A DNA stretch of 64,000 bases from Methylotenera_A sp046594915 (GCA_046594915.1 JBKJRC010000006.1:1-64000), one strand, 5' to 3'; shown: positions 8,262-16,640, counted from the first letter of the stretch. The notes: a model not told the origin generated them from the sequence alone. Numbers and translations: made by a program.

Positions 8262-9674
8262 TTAAAACGGCAGCGCGACATGTGGCGCTGCGCCCCAAAT
8301 CACCTCTCTAAACTGCGCCTGTATGCGTTTTAAAGCAATTTCAGAATCTGCTTCAAAGCGCAATACAATCACTGGTGTGGTGTTCGATGGACGCATTAAA
8401 CCAAAGCCGTCTGCATATTCAACACGCAAACCATCAATGGTAATAATTTCAACCGACCCATCAAATGTTGCGCTATTTTGCAATTGCGCAATCAGCGCAT
8501 GCGGCTCGCCTTCTTGCATGTGGATATGTTGTTCTGGCGTGCTGACGCTGTCTGGCAAAGCATTTAAAATTTCCGATGGATTGCTGAACTGGCTTAAGAT
8601 TTCTAATAAGCGTGCACCTGCATACAAGCCGTCGTCAAAACCATACCAGCGTTTTTTGCCGTGGCTGTCCGCATCGTTAAAAAATACATGACCGCTCATT
8701 TCGCCTGCCAAGGCGGCATTGGTTTCTTTAATTTTAGCTTTAACCAGCGAATGGCCAGTTTTCCACATAATTGGTTCTCCGCCATATTTGCGGATCCACG
8801 GGCTTAAATTGCGCGTTGATTTCACATCAAAAATAATATTGGCGCCTTTATTGCGACTTAATACATCTTCTGCAAACAACAGTAATTGCCGGTCTGGATA
8901 AATAATATGACCGTCTTTGGTGACTACGCCTAGCCTGTCGCCATCGCCGTCAAATGCCAAGCCAATTTCAGCGCGGCCCGTTTGTAAGGCATTGGCTAAA
9001 TCCACTAAGTTTTCAGGCACAGAAGGGTCAGGATGGTGATTGGGAAAATGCCCATCCACTTCGCAGAATAGCTCATCCACGCGGCAGCCAATGGCGTTAT
9101 ATAAGGTTTTTGCAAACGCACCTGCCACGCCGTTACCGCAATCCACCGCAATTTGCATCGGACGCGTTAATTTAATATCGGCTTGAATGGTGGCAATATA
9201 GTCGGCTGCAATGTCGTAATGTCGCGTTGAGCCTTCGCCATAGGTAAAGTTTTTTTGCTCAATGCGCTGGCGTAAACTTTGGATCGATTCGTTTGACAGC
9301 GTTTCATCTGCTAACACCATTTTTAAGCCATTGTAATCGGGCGGATTATGGCTACCAGTCACCACTACACCGCAATGTGTATTGAGGTGATAAGCTGCAA
9401 AATACACCATTGGTGTAGCAACCATGCCCAAGTTAACCACATTGACACCCGCTTTTCGAATACCGACTGCCAGCGCCTCCGCCAGTTCTGGACCTGATAA
9501 TCGGCCATCAAAACCAATGCAAATTTCCGTTTGCCCGCGGTGTTTGGCTTCACTGCCTAGCGCGTGGCCAATTGATTCGACAATAGTTGGCGTGAGCGTT
9601 TTGCCCACAATGCCGCGAATATCATAGGCTTTAAAGATTTCTTTTGGGATTTCAATATTGGTTGGTTTTTGCAT
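8262..9674 (-). CDS. Phosphomannomutase/phosphoglucomutase (AlgC type)
   Basis: This alpha-D-phosphohexomutase supplies mannose-1-phosphate or glucose-1-phosphate for polysaccharide and lipopolysaccharide synthesis. The 470-residue protein has the start FKAYDIRGIVGKTL, the phosphoserine loop VVVTGSHNPPDYNG (Ser108), the magnesium loop FDGDGDRLGVV (Asp242, Asp244, Asp246), the sugar loop GEMSGHVFF, and the phosphate loop RPSNTTPVIVLRFEA at the C-terminus. These match the AlgC/ManB group rather than PGM1. Dual substrate use is inferred from the family. An intergenic TTTAAGTGTTAAGTA word (9706-9720) lies about 30 bp before the start. Confidence 0.93.
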   Translation of the reverse strand: MQKPTNIEIPKEIFKAYDIRGIVGKTLTPTIVESIGHALGSEAKHRGQTEICIGFDGRLSGPELAEALAVGIRKAGVNVVNLGMVATPMVYFAAYHLNTHCGVVVTGSHNPPDYNGLKMVLADETLSNESIQSLRQRIEQKNFTYGEGSTRHYDIAADYIATIQADIKLTRPMQIAVDCGNGVAGAFAKTLYNAIGCRVDELFCEVDGHFPNHHPDPSVPENLVDLANALQTGRAEIGLAFDGDGDRLGVVTKDGHIIYPDRQLLLFAEDVLSRNKGANIIFDVKSTRNLSPWIRKYGGEPIMWKTGHSLVKAKIKETNAALAGEMSGHVFFNDADSHGKKRWYGFDDGLYAGARLLEILSQFSNPSEILNALPDSVSTPEQHIHMQEGEPHALIAQLQNSATFDGSVEIITIDGLRVEYADGFGLMRPSNTTPVIVLRFEADSEIALKRIQAQFREVIWGAAPHVALPF

Positions 9675-9746
9675 GGAATAAGACTTTAATAAAAATTAAG
9701 TGAAATTTAAGTGTTAAGTAAATAGCGAAATGTATTGCTTTACAGA

Positions 9747-9941
9747 CTAATTAACTTCTTCAATCCAAGCCAGTTGAATTGCTTCTAATATTTTTTCGCC
9801 ACAATGCTCAGGGCCTTCTTCAAAGCCATCCAACGCCATTACCCACTGCATTAAATCAGTAAAACGAACCGTTTTTGGGTCAATTTCAGGATATTTATCT
9901 GATAATTCTTCGCCGATTCTAAGGCTATCTGTCCATTTCAT
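9747..9941 (-). CDS. iscX: Fe-S assembly protein IscX
   Basis: This is IscX (YfhJ), a small acidic protein that binds IscS and modulates iron-sulphur cluster assembly. The 64-residue product matches the family across its length: MKWTDSLRIGEELSDKYPEI, then the DPKTVRFTDL core and an acidic C-terminal helix ending LAWIEEVN. IscX is normally the last gene of the isc operon. Here no isc gene neighbours it, so it stands alone between the mutase gene and the glyA intergenic region. The Shine-Dalgarno is weak. Confidence 0.93.
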   Translation of the reverse strand: MKWTDSLRIGEELSDKYPEIDPKTVRFTDLMQWVMALDGFEEGPEHCGEKILEAIQLAWIEEVN

Positions 9942-10375
9942 TGGTAACTTTCAAACAATAAAATTGAATTATAACGCGCCTTACTAGACCAACAGCCAAA
10001 TCACGAATGAAAAACTATAAAGATTAAAACATTAAACGATTGAAACACTAAAAAAAGCCCAGCACCTTATTCAATTTAGGGCTGGGCTTAAGAGGAACGA
10101 CTCTGGAGATAGAGTTCACAAATATTAGCAATAGCTGTGCCTAAAATATTAATAAATTAAAACAATGACTTATAAATTCTAACCAAATATAAAACCGTTT
10201 TTTGAAACAATAGTGGTTGTATTAAACCAATTACTACAACCAATTTAATGCAGAGGTAATGTGATGGCTATGCAAAGATGATAGGGCAAAGTTTAAGATG
10301 CATCAACGGCATGATAAAATGTTGCATTACTTTAGTGAAGCATCACCATTTAATTAATAGAAAGTCTTAACTGTC
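9942..10375. other. 434-bp gene-free region between iscX and glyA
   Basis: There is no credible open frame. It contains, from left to right: an imperfect 16-bp tandem repeat (10022-10053); a leftward terminator-like hairpin (10050-10089); a small hairpin ACTCT-GGAGAT-AGAGT (10100-10115); an inverted repeat TGGTTGTA/TACAACCA (10214-10221 and 10235-10242) whose halves are 21 bp apart; and a possible glyA -10 box TAAAAT at 10315-10320. It may hold a leader or small RNA read toward iscX and the regulatory region of glyA. Confidence 0.55.
10050..10089 (-). terminator. Leftward intrinsic terminator upstream of iscX
   Basis: Inverted arms AAGCCCAGC (10055-10063) and GCTGGGCTT (10081-10089) enclose a 17-nt loop. 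On the minus strand the stem is followed by seven T (complement of 10050-10056), so it would stop a transcript starting between here and glyA. It has the same T-run only on the minus strand. Confidence 0.7.
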
Positions 10376-11623
10376 ATGTTTAGCCATTCCAATAAACTCG
10401 CCATCGCCGACCCAGCACTTGCCACCATGATTGAGGCTGAAGTCGTGCGTCAGCATCAACATATCGAACTGATCGCTTCTGAAAACTATACCAGCCCCGC
10501 CGTGATGGAGTGCCAAGGTTCGCAATTAACCAATAAATATGCAGAAGGTTACCCAGGCAAACGTTTTTATGGCGGATGCGAATATGTAGACCAAGTGGAA
10601 CAACTGGCGATTGAACGTTTAAAAGTATTGTATGGCGCGGAATATGCCAATGTTCAGCCGCATTCTGGCTCGCAAGCCAATCAAGCGGTGTATTTTTCAA
10701 TTCTAAAACCAGGCGATACTGTGATGGGGATGAATTTAGGCCACGGCGGTCACTTAACGCATGGCTCACCTGCAAATCTATCCGGCAAACTATTTAATAT
10801 CGTGCCGTATGGTTTAAATGCACAAGAAGAAATCGATTACGATGAGATGGAACGCATTGCGCTTGATTGCAAACCAAAACTATTGATTGGCGGTGCGTCA
10901 GCATATGCGTTGCGTTTTGACTGGGCGCGCATGAGCGAGATCGCCAAAAAAGTTGGCGCTTATTTTATGGTGGATATGGCACATTATTCGGGTTTGATTG
11001 CGGCTGGCGTTTATCCGAATCCCGTGCCACATGCCGATTTCGTCACTTCAACCACGCACAAAACCTTGCGTGGTCCACGCGGCGGTATCATTTTGGCCAA
11101 AGCCGAATTTGAAAAATCACTCAATTCCAGTGTATTTCCAAGCCTGCAAGGTGGCCCATTAATGCATGTGATTGCAGGTAAAGCGACTGCATTCTTAGAA
11201 GCGGCCCAGCCAGAATTTAAAACCTATCAAGCACAAGTGATTAAAAATGCACAAGCGATGGCCGAAACCTTAACCACGCGCGGTTTGCGGATTATTTCTG
11301 GCCGCACAGAATCGCATATGTTTATGGTGGATTTACGCCCAAAAGGCTTAACCGGTAAAGCAGCCGATGCGGTGCTGGGTTTGGCGCATATCACGGTGAA
11401 TAAAAATGCCATTCCAAACGACCCAGAAAGCCCATTTGTGACTTCGGGTATTCGGATTGGTGCACCAGCGATTACCACGCGCGGTTTTAAAGAAGCAGAA
11501 GCCAAGCAGGTGGCCAATTTGATTGCAGATGTGTTGGATAACCCAACAGACGAAGCATTGATTGTGGCGACAAAAGCGAGAGTGCATGCGTTGACTGCAC
11601 GTTTTCCCGTGTACGGAAAATAG
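10376..11623 (+). CDS. glyA: Serine hydroxymethyltransferase
   Basis: This PLP enzyme interconverts serine and glycine while moving one-carbon units to and from tetrahydrofolate. The 415-residue length is standard. Signature stretches are HIELIASENYTSPAVMECQGS near the N-terminus, NVQPHSGSQANQAVY, and the PLP-lysine motif VTSTTHKTLRGPRGG. In a methylotroph using the RuMP route it would serve glycine and one-carbon supply rather than a serine cycle, which is an inference from the other genes here. nrdR follows 47 bp downstream, a frequent glyA-nrdR-ribD order. Confidence 0.97.
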   Translation: MFSHSNKLAIADPALATMIEAEVVRQHQHIELIASENYTSPAVMECQGSQLTNKYAEGYPGKRFYGGCEYVDQVEQLAIERLKVLYGAEYANVQPHSGSQANQAVYFSILKPGDTVMGMNLGHGGHLTHGSPANLSGKLFNIVPYGLNAQEEIDYDEMERIALDCKPKLLIGGASAYALRFDWARMSEIAKKVGAYFMVDMAHYSGLIAAGVYPNPVPHADFVTSTTHKTLRGPRGGIILAKAEFEKSLNSSVFPSLQGGPLMHVIAGKATAFLEAAQPEFKTYQAQVIKNAQAMAETLTTRGLRIISGRTESHMFMVDLRPKGLTGKAADAVLGLAHITVNKNAIPNDPESPFVTSGIRIGAPAITTRGFKEAEAKQVANLIADVLDNPTDEALIVATKARVHALTARFPVYGK

Positions 11624-11670
11624 TATGTTTTCACCTGTTAACTTTGCGTTAAATCGAGAGTTTAAATAAA

Positions 11671-12114
11671 GTGAAATGTCCATTTTGCGGTACGGATGAT
11701 ACGCAAGTCATTGATTCCAGAGTTAATGATGAAGGCGACTCTATTCGCCGTCGCCGCAAATGTAGCGCTTGCGACAAACGTTTTACTACTTATGAAACGG
11801 CGGAATTACATATGCCGCAAGTGGTGAAACAAAATGGCACGCGTGAAGAGTTTAATCGTGAAAAATTGCGCTTATCTTTTACCCGTGCCTTGCATAAACG
11901 CCCCGTGCCGACTGAGTACGTAGACCGCGCGTTGGATCATATTGTGCAGAAAATGTTGAGCTTGGGTGAGCGTGAAATACCCGCGCGCGATTTGGGCGAA
12001 AGCGTGATGCAAGAACTGAAGCTAATGGACAAAGTAGCTTACATTCGATTCGCTTCGGTATATCGCAGCTTTTCAGATGTCGATGATTTTAATAACGTCA
12101 TTCGCGATTTGTAA
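11671..12114 (+). CDS. nrdR: Transcriptional repressor NrdR
   Basis: NrdR is the ATP/dATP-sensing repressor of ribonucleotide reductase genes. The 147-residue protein has an N-terminal zinc ribbon with Cys3, Cys6, Cys31 and Cys34 (CPFCG and CSAC), followed by an ATP-cone domain (VVKQNGTREEFNREKLRLS and onward). The initiation codon is GTG at 11671, placed by the invariant MKCPFCG start and supported by GAGAG ten bases upstream. NrdR boxes were not searched for systematically, and no nrd gene is in the window. Confidence 0.96.
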   Translation: MKCPFCGTDDTQVIDSRVNDEGDSIRRRRKCSACDKRFTTYETAELHMPQVVKQNGTREEFNREKLRLSFTRALHKRPVPTEYVDRALDHIVQKMLSLGEREIPARDLGESVMQELKLMDKVAYIRFASVYRSFSDVDDFNNVIRDL

Positions 12115-12164
12115 GTGGATTAAAATTTTTAAGTTAATAAAAAAGGCTATTTAAATACATTATT

Positions 12165-12554
12165 ATGAAATTCATTACAGTTTCTTCCATTGCTTTAGCG
12201 GTATTTACCGTGCTGTTAACCATTGTTTTTTTTACCTGGTGGGCGTTTAAAGATAAAGTGGTGTTTGGCGCAGAGAAGTTTGACCAGACCAAGTGGATGC
12301 AGTATGCGTCCACCATTGAGCAAGAATGCAAACGTGGCGACATGGCGTACGATTTGCAACAAAATATTCTAATCAAAGGCGCGCCCAAACAAGCGGTGAT
12401 GGCTTTGCTTGGTCGCCCAAGTATTGAAGAAGTGAATGAAAAATCCAACGCCATCGAATACGATTTGGGTAAATGCATGCATGTGTATCATGGTTTGCTG
12501 ATCTTTTTTGATGTCAATAATCGGTTAACTCAAAGCCGTATTTCGTCGCACTAG
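12165..12554 (+). CDS. Hypothetical single-pass membrane protein, BamE/SmpA-like
   Basis: I do not recognise a named family with certainty. The 129-residue product has one N-terminal hydrophobic segment (about residues 5-27, VSSIALAVFTVLLTIVFFTW), so the rest probably lies in the periplasm. The C-terminal half (IKGAPKQAVMALLGRPSIEE, then YDLGKCMHVYHGLLIFFD) recalls the small SmpA/OmlA fold, where a helix pair and a glycine-proline turn precede a beta-sheet. Two cysteines (in EQECKRG and LGKCMHV) could form a disulphide. It lies between nrdR and ribD on the same strand. Confidence 0.6.
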   Translation: MKFITVSSIALAVFTVLLTIVFFTWWAFKDKVVFGAEKFDQTKWMQYASTIEQECKRGDMAYDLQQNILIKGAPKQAVMALLGRPSIEEVNEKSNAIEYDLGKCMHVYHGLLIFFDVNNRLTQSRISSH

Positions 12555-12586
12555 TATGACGATTTTAACTAGCATGGCAATTTTAA
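12551..12586 (+). repeat. Imperfect 18-bp tandem duplication before ribD
   Basis: CTAGTATGACGATTTTAA (12551-12568) is followed directly by CTAGCATGGCAATTTTAA (12569-12586), with three mismatches in 18. The first copy contains the stop codon of the upstream gene. Confidence 0.85.
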
Positions 12587-12597
12587 GATCATAAAAT

Positions 12598-13758
12598 ATG
12601 TTTACTGCCAGCGACCATGTTTACATGACACGTGCGCTACAGTTAGCAGAGCAGGGTTTATACAGCGCAACGCCTAATCCGCGTGTTGGATGCGTGGTTG
12701 TTAAAAATGATCAAATTATTGGCGAAGGTGCACATCTGAAAGCAGGTGAGCCGCACGCCGAAATATTTGCACTGCGTCAGGCTGGCAGCCAAGCAAAGGG
12801 CGCTACTGCTTATGTAACGCTGGAACCTTGCAGCCACACTGGCCGCACGCCGCCTTGTGCCGATGCGCTGGTAAAAGCCGGCGTTGCCAAAGTAATTGTT
12901 GCCATGCAAGATCCAAACCCTTTAGTTGCAGGCAGCGGCATAAGTCATTTGCAAGCGCAGGGTATAGAAGTGGCTAGTGGTTTGATGCAAACGCAGGCCC
13001 AAGCACTGAATCCAGGTTTTATCGCGCGCATGACACGCAATTCTCCTTATGTGCGCTGTAAAATTGCCAGCAGTCTGGATGGTAAAACCGCGTTAAACAA
13101 TCAACAAAGTCAGTGGATTACCAGTGAAGCCGCAAGGCTAGACGTGCAACGTTGGCGCGCCCAATCGTGTGCGATTTTAACCGGCATTGGCACAGTATTA
13201 AGTGATGATCCCAATATGACAGTGCGTAGCATGCAGGTAACTCGCCAGCCACTGCGTGTGATTGTCGATAGCCAATTGCGCATATCGCCTCAAGCCAAAA
13301 TTCTGCAAGGCGGCAATACTTTAATTGCCTTTGCGCACAAGTCAGAAAACAAAGACTTAACCCATAAATCGAGCGAACTTTTAGCCACTGGTGCCGAATT
13401 GCTTTGCATTCCCAATGCAGACAATCAAGTATGCCTGAAAACGCTATTAAGCCATCTTGCGCACAGGCAATTCAATGAAGTGTTGTGTGAGGGTGGCGAA
13501 TTTTTGAATGGCGCCTTGCTGGCGCAAAACTTGATTGATGAGCTGTTGATCTATTACGCACCAAAACTCATGGGTAGCAGCGCCAAAGGTTTATTCGCCA
13601 TGCCAGCTTTTACGCAAATGAATCAAGCCATTGCGCTAGATATCATCGAAATGCGCCAAATTGGCTGCGATATTCGCCTACGTGCCAAACCGATTTACTC
13701 AAATAATGAGTTAAGCCAAATCGTCAAACGCCGTGTAAAGTTAGTCGATTTTAATTAA
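12598..13758 (+). CDS. ribD: Bifunctional riboflavin deaminase/reductase RibD
   Basis: RibD carries out two steps of riboflavin synthesis: deamination of the diaminopyrimidinone and NADPH reduction of the ribosyl side chain. The 386-residue protein has an N-terminal cytidine-deaminase-like zinc domain (PHAEIFALRQAG with His53 and Glu55; TLEPCSHTGRTPPC with Cys78 and Cys87) and a C-terminal reductase domain from about residue 150 (VRCKIASSLDGKTA, CEGGEFLNGALL). Both halves look intact. It ends inside a 14-bp tandem repeat that also sets up the start of tatD. No other rib genes are in the window. Confidence 0.96.
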   Translation: MFTASDHVYMTRALQLAEQGLYSATPNPRVGCVVVKNDQIIGEGAHLKAGEPHAEIFALRQAGSQAKGATAYVTLEPCSHTGRTPPCADALVKAGVAKVIVAMQDPNPLVAGSGISHLQAQGIEVASGLMQTQAQALNPGFIARMTRNSPYVRCKIASSLDGKTALNNQQSQWITSEAARLDVQRWRAQSCAILTGIGTVLSDDPNMTVRSMQVTRQPLRVIVDSQLRISPQAKILQGGNTLIAFAHKSENKDLTHKSSELLATGAELLCIPNADNQVCLKTLLSHLAHRQFNEVLCEGGEFLNGALLAQNLIDELLIYYAPKLMGSSAKGLFAMPAFTQMNQAIALDIIEMRQIGCDIRLRAKPIYSNNELSQIVKRRVKLVDFN

Positions 13759-13778
13759 ATCATGTTAATTAAATCATG
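13751..13778 (+). repeat. Perfect 14-bp tandem duplication at the ribD/tatD junction
   Basis: TTAATTAAATCATG occurs at 13751-13764 and again at 13765-13778. The first copy holds the ribD stop and an ATG that opens a six-codon frame (13762-13782, MLIKSC). The second copy holds the true tatD ATG. The small frame ends at 13782, overlapping the tatD start. Confidence 0.93.
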
Positions 13779-14591
13779 TTAATCGATACCCATTGCCATC
13801 TGGATGCCGCTGAATTTAATGCGGATCGGGACACAATTGCCTTAGATGCCAATAGGGCTGGCGTGCAAAAGATTGTCGTGCCATCAGTTGCGCGCGATAA
13901 TTTTCAGCGCGTCATCGATTTAGCGCATCAACATGCGCATTGTTTTATGGCGTTGGGCATTCACCCGATGTATGTCGACCAAGCGCATCCGAGCGATCTG
14001 GTTTTATTAAAGCAGTTAATGGCACAGCAATTGGCACATGCAAATGCTAAATTAGTCGGCGTGGGTGAAATTGGCTTGGATTTTTTTGTCACACAACAAA
14101 ATCGCGAAACGCAAGAGTATTTTTTTATTGAGCAGCTTAAAATCGCGCAAACGTTTGAGTTGCCGGTTATTTTGCACGTGCGTCGCGCCATTGACGATGT
14201 GTTGAAACAGTTGCGCCGTCATACAGTTGTTGGCGGTATTGCGCATGCATTTAACGGCAGCCCGCAACAGGCAGAGGCGTTTATTAAACTCGGTTTTAAA
14301 CTCGGTTTTGGTGGCGCAATGACTTATCCGCGTGCGTTAAAGATTCGTGAATTAGCTAAAAATCTACCACTGGAAGCGATTGTATTAGAAACCGACGCAC
14401 CCGATATTGCGCCAGAATGGCTTGGCACAAAAGGTAGAAATAGCCCAGCAGAGCTTGTAAAGATAGCGCAAGTTTTTGCCGATTTGAAAGGCGTTGAAGT
14501 GGCGCAAATCATTGAAACTACAGGCAAAAATGCCTTACAAATTTTACCGAAATTAGCTGGGTTATACACACCACTTAAAGTGCTACATTAA
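13776..14591 (+). CDS. TatD-family metal-dependent hydrolase (YcfH type)
   Basis: This is a TIM-barrel metallohydrolase of the TatD/YcfH family, whose members have 3'-5' DNA exonuclease activity and roles in DNA repair. The 271-residue length is normal. Metal-binding residues are visible in IDTHCHLD (His6, His8), GEIGLDFF, VILHVRRA, GGIAHAFNGS and LETDAPDI. The ATG at 13776 fits the conserved start MLIDTHCHLD. It overlaps the small frame created by the tandem duplication, which could affect its translation. The exact member (TatD, YcfH or YjjV) cannot be fixed from sequence alone. Confidence 0.9.
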   Translation: MLIDTHCHLDAAEFNADRDTIALDANRAGVQKIVVPSVARDNFQRVIDLAHQHAHCFMALGIHPMYVDQAHPSDLVLLKQLMAQQLAHANAKLVGVGEIGLDFFVTQQNRETQEYFFIEQLKIAQTFELPVILHVRRAIDDVLKQLRRHTVVGGIAHAFNGSPQQAEAFIKLGFKLGFGGAMTYPRALKIRELAKNLPLEAIVLETDAPDIAPEWLGTKGRNSPAELVKIAQVFADLKGVEVAQIIETTGKNALQILPKLAGLYTPLKVLH

Positions 14592-14891
14592 CAATTGTAT
14601 AAAAACTGTATCAAACCAACGGCATACCGTAAGTCACTGATTTTATTAATAAATAAAATAGATTAAAAAATGCACTTTTGTAAAAAAGCCTTATAAATTG
14701 GTAGGTTACACTTTTAAGACACAGCAATCCACAAAGTTATCCACAGAATTTGTGGATGGAAAAACCAAAAAAATAAAACAAAATAAATTGCAAGATTTTT
14801 ATTATATTATTTTGATTGTTTTGAGCCTAAAAACACTTTTTAAATATAAGCAAAATGCAATAAAACCCTAATAGAAAATTACCTATAAAAA
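14592..14891. other. AT-rich gene-free region with DnaA-box-like sites
   Basis: No gene is seen in these 300 bases. A perfect DnaA box TTATCCACA lies at 14737-14745. It is flanked by two related sites, CAATCCACA at 14725-14733 and CCATCCACA on the minus strand at 14751-14759. The outer pair also forms an inverted repeat ATCCACAAA/TTTGTGGAT (14727-14735 and 14749-14757) around the perfect box. The 100 bases to the right are extremely AT-rich. This could be a DnaA-binding regulatory or replication-related site. There is no dnaA, rpmH or parAB nearby. Confidence 0.6.
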
Positions 14892-15965
14892 ATGAAAGTG
14901 GATAATCAACCGTTTCGCACCATCTGGCCAGATCCGCGCTCTAAATTTGTGCAGATTATCGACCAGACGCGTTTACCGTTTGCATTTGAAGTGGTAAAAA
15001 TTTACTCGCTAGAACAAATGGTGCATGCGATTAAAACTATGCAAGTGCGTGGCGCACCATTAATTGGCGTTGCAGCAGCATACGGGTTGGCGCTGGCGAT
15101 GCGGGAAGATGAATGTGACGATTATTTATTAGCTGCCGCACAAACACTTAAAAATAGCCGACCCACAGCGGTTAACCTAGCTTGGGCGATTAACCGCATG
15201 GCAACAGTTTTACAGCTTACACCACTAAATCGGCGCAATTTTACTGCTTGGCGCGAAGCCGCCAAAATTGCACAAGAAGATGTCACGCAAAATCAGTCAA
15301 TTGGTCAACATGGGCTGGATTTAATTAGCAGTTTTTACCAGCATAAAACGTTTAATATATTGACGCACTGTAATGCAGGCTGGCTGGCAACAGTGGATTA
15401 CGGCACAGCACTGGCACCTGTATATGCGGCGCACGATGCGGGGTTAAATGTGCATGTGTGGGTGGACGAAACGCGCCCGCGTAACCAAGGTGCCGCGCTG
15501 ACCGCTTGGGAATTGAGCCAACATGGCGTGCCGCACACGGTGATAACCGACAATGCAGGCGGGCATTTGATGCAGCAGGGTTTGGTGGATATGGTGATTG
15601 TGGGCGCGGACCGTGTGACTGGCACAGGTGATGTGTGTAATAAAATAGGCACTTATTTAAAAGCGCTGGCAGCGTTTGATAATCAGATTCCGTTTTATGC
15701 AGCGGTACCCAGCCCAACTATTGATTGGCAGATTTTAGACTATAAACAAATCGAAATTGAGCAACGCGATAGCGATGAGGTTGCTGCGATTCAAGGATTA
15801 GCAGCGGATGGCACGGTGCAAAAAGTGCGCTTAACACCCATTCATTCAGCAGCTGCTAACCCTGCTTTTGATGTAACCCCGGCCAGATTAGTCACAGGAA
15901 TTATCACCGAAAAAGGTATTTTTTCCGCTTCTGCACTGGTTAACTTAACCAACAAAAATGAGTAA
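14892..15965 (+). CDS. mtnA: Methylthioribose-1-phosphate isomerase
   Basis: MtnA converts 5-methylthioribose-1-phosphate to 5-methylthioribulose-1-phosphate in the salvage of methylthioadenosine. The 357-residue length fits, and the eIF2B-like fold is recognisable from TLKNSRPTAVNLAWAINRM. The catalytic residues are present as LTHCNAGWLATVDYG (Cys160) and VIVGADRVTGTGDV (Asp240). No clear Shine-Dalgarno precedes the ATG. A class II aldolase gene follows 9 bp later, so the two probably act in one pathway. mtnP or mtnK, mtnC and mtnD are not in the window. Confidence 0.94.
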   Translation: MKVDNQPFRTIWPDPRSKFVQIIDQTRLPFAFEVVKIYSLEQMVHAIKTMQVRGAPLIGVAAAYGLALAMREDECDDYLLAAAQTLKNSRPTAVNLAWAINRMATVLQLTPLNRRNFTAWREAAKIAQEDVTQNQSIGQHGLDLISSFYQHKTFNILTHCNAGWLATVDYGTALAPVYAAHDAGLNVHVWVDETRPRNQGAALTAWELSQHGVPHTVITDNAGGHLMQQGLVDMVIVGADRVTGTGDVCNKIGTYLKALAAFDNQIPFYAAVPSPTIDWQILDYKQIEIEQRDSDEVAAIQGLAADGTVQKVRLTPIHSAAANPAFDVTPARLVTGIITEKGIFSASALVNLTNKNE

Positions 15966-15974
15966 AAAATCAGT

Positions 15975-16640
15975 ATGCAAAATCAGCGTGAACAGTTACT
16001 TAGTATCTGCCAAAAGTTAACCGAACTCGGCTTAAACAAAGGCACTTCTGGTAATGCGAGTGTGCGCCTGAAAAATGCGCACGGGGATGGATTTTTAATC
16101 ACGCCCAGCGGCATGACGATACATGAAATGACGCCAGAAAGTATGGTACAAATGGCTTTTGATGGCAGCTTTGAAGCTAACATCATGCGGCCAGATATCA
16201 AACCAAGCAGCGAATGGCGTTTTCATCGTGATATTTTAGCCAGCTGCCCAGAAGCAAATGCGGTGATTCACACCCATAGCATGTTCGCCACCACAATCGC
16301 CTGCTTACACAAAGATATTCCGCCATTTCATTACATGATTGCGGTTGCAGGTGGCGATAGTATTCGCTGTGCACCATACGCGCTGTTTGGCTCGCAATCA
16401 TTATCCGATAGCGCATTAACTGCTTTAACCGACCGCAAAGCATGTCTGCTGGCCAATCACGGCATGATTGCGCTGGGAAACGATTTGGATGATGCGTTAG
16501 CGGTGACAGTAGAGGTGGAAAACCTGTGTGAGCAATATTGGCGGATTTTGCAGGTTGATGCGAATCCGCCCTTGCTCAGTGAAGCTGAAATGCACGAAGT
16601 GTTTCAGCAGTTTAAGGGCTATGGCAAGTGGCGGTTATAA
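15975..16640 (+). CDS. Class II aldolase, FucA-like (candidate methylthioribulose-phosphate aldolase)
   Basis: This is a 221-residue zinc-dependent class II aldolase/adducin-family enzyme. It resembles E. coli fuculose-1-phosphate aldolase throughout: LGLNKGTSGNASVR, PSSEWRFH, HYMIAVAGGDSIRCAPYA and FKGYG. The zinc and catalytic residues expected for an aldolase are present: Glu80, His99, His101 and His162. It starts 9 bp after mtnA. The paired dehydratase MtnB belongs to the same superfamily, but the similarity here is to the aldolase branch. The likely reaction is cleavage of 5-methylthioribulose-1-phosphate (or the 5-deoxy form) to DHAP and an aldehyde, as in the DHAP shunt. That is an inference. 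Confidence 0.75.
   Translation: MQNQREQLLSICQKLTELGLNKGTSGNASVRLKNAHGDGFLITPSGMTIHEMTPESMVQMAFDGSFEANIMRPDIKPSSEWRFHRDILASCPEANAVIHTHSMFATTIACLHKDIPPFHYMIAVAGGDSIRCAPYALFGSQSLSDSALTALTDRKACLLANHGMIALGNDLDDALAVTVEVENLCEQYWRILQVDANPPLLSEAEMHEVFQQFKGYGKWRL

Noticed and set aside
10091..10120. Sequence GGAACGACTCTGGAGATAGAG, recalling the 5' part of a glycine riboswitch before glyA
   Set aside because: The conserved core (CCGAAGG and CTCTCAGG plus GGACAGAG parts) is not found downstream, so an aptamer cannot be drawn. At most it is a remnant.
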